From contig CAJXMG010000029.1 in NCBI GenBank assembly GCA_913056395.1, positions 1 through 34,289 on the forward strand: DNA of 34,289 bases, in the 5' to 3' direction. Numbering within the stretch: the first letter of the stretch is position 1; every line of letters begins with the position of its first letter. The position numbers were made by a program, and so were the translations under genes. The DNA comes from an uncultured bacterium (lineage in GTDB: Bacteria; Planctomycetota; UBA8108; UBA1146). This document shows positions 33,395 through 34,289 of this stretch, one piece after another. Below the pieces are notes generated by a model. The model saw only the letters and a program-made list of their open reading frames with translations. It did not search any database and had not been told where the DNA came from.

Positions 33395-33507
33395 TCAACC
33401 GCCCCTTTCAGATCTCCTGACTGTCGATTAACTTGATATTCAACCTTGATTCTTCAGTGGAGGAAATAGGGAGAGAGCCCGCTTGCTCTTTCAGAGAGGG
33501 GATTTAC

Positions 33508-34020
33508 ATGGGGTTATATGGGAAGTTCATTTGTCTTGCTGGGTTGACCATTGCACTACTCCTTTCCGGCTGTGCCAATTCCACCCGCGTGATTCAGAAC
33601 ATTGGACTGGGCGAAGACGTTTTCTCTCTGGGTTGGGCCGGTTACCCCAAAGAGGGATATGGCATGATCGCTGAATTTCGGTCTTATCGTTTTGACGACC
33701 CAATAACCGGCGAAAGAGAAGGCGCGGGAGGTATGCACCTGGGGGTGACGAGAAAGTTGAATGACCAATTCGGAGCTCACTTGGGTGTAGGATTCAGAGA
33801 AGGTTCCAATTCCCTTGATTCAGATGAGGGATATGTCTTGGGTGTGCAGTATCTCACAGACAGCAGATTTTCATTGGGTCTCCAATATGACGGAGTCAAA
33901 GAAGAACCGTTGTTCACCGTGGGGATCGATGACCCCTTGTGGTTCATGACCATCATCGATGGTCTGGTTGACGGGATCTTTGATGACGACGATGACGATG
34001 ACTTTTTTGACAGTCATTAA
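33508..34020 (+). CDS. Lipoprotein with beta-rich body and poly-Asp tail
   Basis: 170 residues from ATG 33508, chosen for GAGGGG seven bases upstream and because a lipoprotein signal (IALLLSGC, Cys about 22) follows at once; the frame is open back to 33433. The body alternates aromatic/glycine strands (HLGVTRKLNDQFGAHLGVGF; YVLGVQYLTDSRFSLGLQYD) like a small outer-membrane barrel. The C-terminus ends in seven Asp in a row then FFDSH. Possibly calcium-binding. Family not recognised. Confidence 0.82.
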   Translation: MGLYGKFICLAGLTIALLLSGCANSTRVIQNIGLGEDVFSLGWAGYPKEGYGMIAEFRSYRFDDPITGEREGAGGMHLGVTRKLNDQFGAHLGVGFREGSNSLDSDEGYVLGVQYLTDSRFSLGLQYDGVKEEPLFTVGIDDPLWFMTIIDGLVDGIFDDDDDDDFFDSH

Positions 34021-34159
34021 GCCCACACTGGCAGCAAAGCGGTCGCCTTGCCCCAAATGAGGCCAGTGCCCGAAATAGGGTCATTTTCTATTCTGGATTC
34101 AAAGGGCTATTTTGAGTACCTTTGCCTGTGACCCGAATCCTTTTTCGAAAGAAGGCTTC

Positions 34160-34289
34160 ATGCGTTCTTCTCAAACTTCTGTGAGCTTCGGCTTCCTCAT
34201 GGTGGCTCTGGTTTTCCTCTTTGCTCCGGTCGCTTCGGCGCAAAACGTTCCGTTTCCTCTTCCTGGGGGAGGGGTTTCTATTCCTGTTC
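34160..34289 (+). CDS. Start of a secreted protein (3' end outside window)
   Basis: Only the first 43 codons are present. GAAGG lies five bases before ATG 34160. A clear signal peptide (hydrophobic FGFLMVALVFLFAPVA) ends at ASA-QN, and the mature protein begins with NVPFPLPGGG. Function cannot be judged from this fragment. Confidence 0.75.
   Translation, partial: MRSSQTSVSFGFLMVALVFLFAPVASAQNVPFPLPGGGVSIPV

Noticed and set aside
34021-34159. CACTGGC/GCCAGTG inverted repeat after the poly-Asp lipoprotein gene
   Set aside because: The arms are over 30 bases apart and no T-run follows, so neither a terminator nor an operator can be supported.

Overview
The window reads as chromosomal DNA of a Planctomycetota-like bacterium. 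This rests on style, not on a marker gene: a giant secreted HYR protein with 'DCNxNGxPD' repeats ending in a planctomycete-type dockerin, many small secreted and lipoprotein genes, and a yicC-gmk-rpoZ-coaC-coaB-ftsK housekeeping block. I see no tRNA, rRNA, insertion sequence, CRISPR array, prophage or defence genes.

Layout. Positions 1-5127 hold the 3' part of a very large surface protein (beta-propeller-like start, Cys/Asp-rich repeats, 11 HYR domains, more repeats, dockerin), closed by a bidirectional terminator. Positions 5210-7491 (minus) carry a small acidic protein, then a secreted protein with three CC-x2-C repeats and a secreted EEP-family nuclease/phosphatase. Positions 7607-10944 hold a small membrane protein, a patatin-like lipase, a GT2 glycosyltransferase and a cytochrome c lipoprotein. 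Positions 10945-11340 lack a protein gene but hold what looks like a self-standing structured RNA with a strong intrinsic terminator. Positions 11341-14622 (minus) hold a tandem-ACT protein, a Spy-like membrane protein and bifunctional FtcD. Positions 14851-16236 encode a membrane-tethered receiver-domain protein with a Cys-rich sensor segment.

Positions 16254-22019 (minus) form a chain with overlapping stop and start codons: hexapeptide-repeat protein, tsaB, alr, and an AsmA-like envelope protein. Positions 22185-25052 hold a coupled pair of unrecognised genes (the second secreted, with a Ca-loop-like motif), a BtpA-family protein and an SDR oxidoreductase. Positions 25262-32401 are a long co-directional housekeeping run: tpiA, secG, yicC, gmk, rpoZ, then (after a hairpin) coaC, coaB and ftsK. 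This joins glycolysis, secretion, RNA turnover, GMP phosphorylation, an RNA polymerase subunit, CoA synthesis and chromosome translocation. The end (32414-34289) is accessory: an AT-rich exostosin-like gene, a small membrane protein, a lipoprotein with a poly-Asp tail, and the start of a secreted protein.

The best candidate for something undescribed is the RNA at about 11112-11311, where several nested complementary helices can be paired by hand. The receiver protein and the triple CC-x2-C protein come next. No multi-gene novel system is evident.
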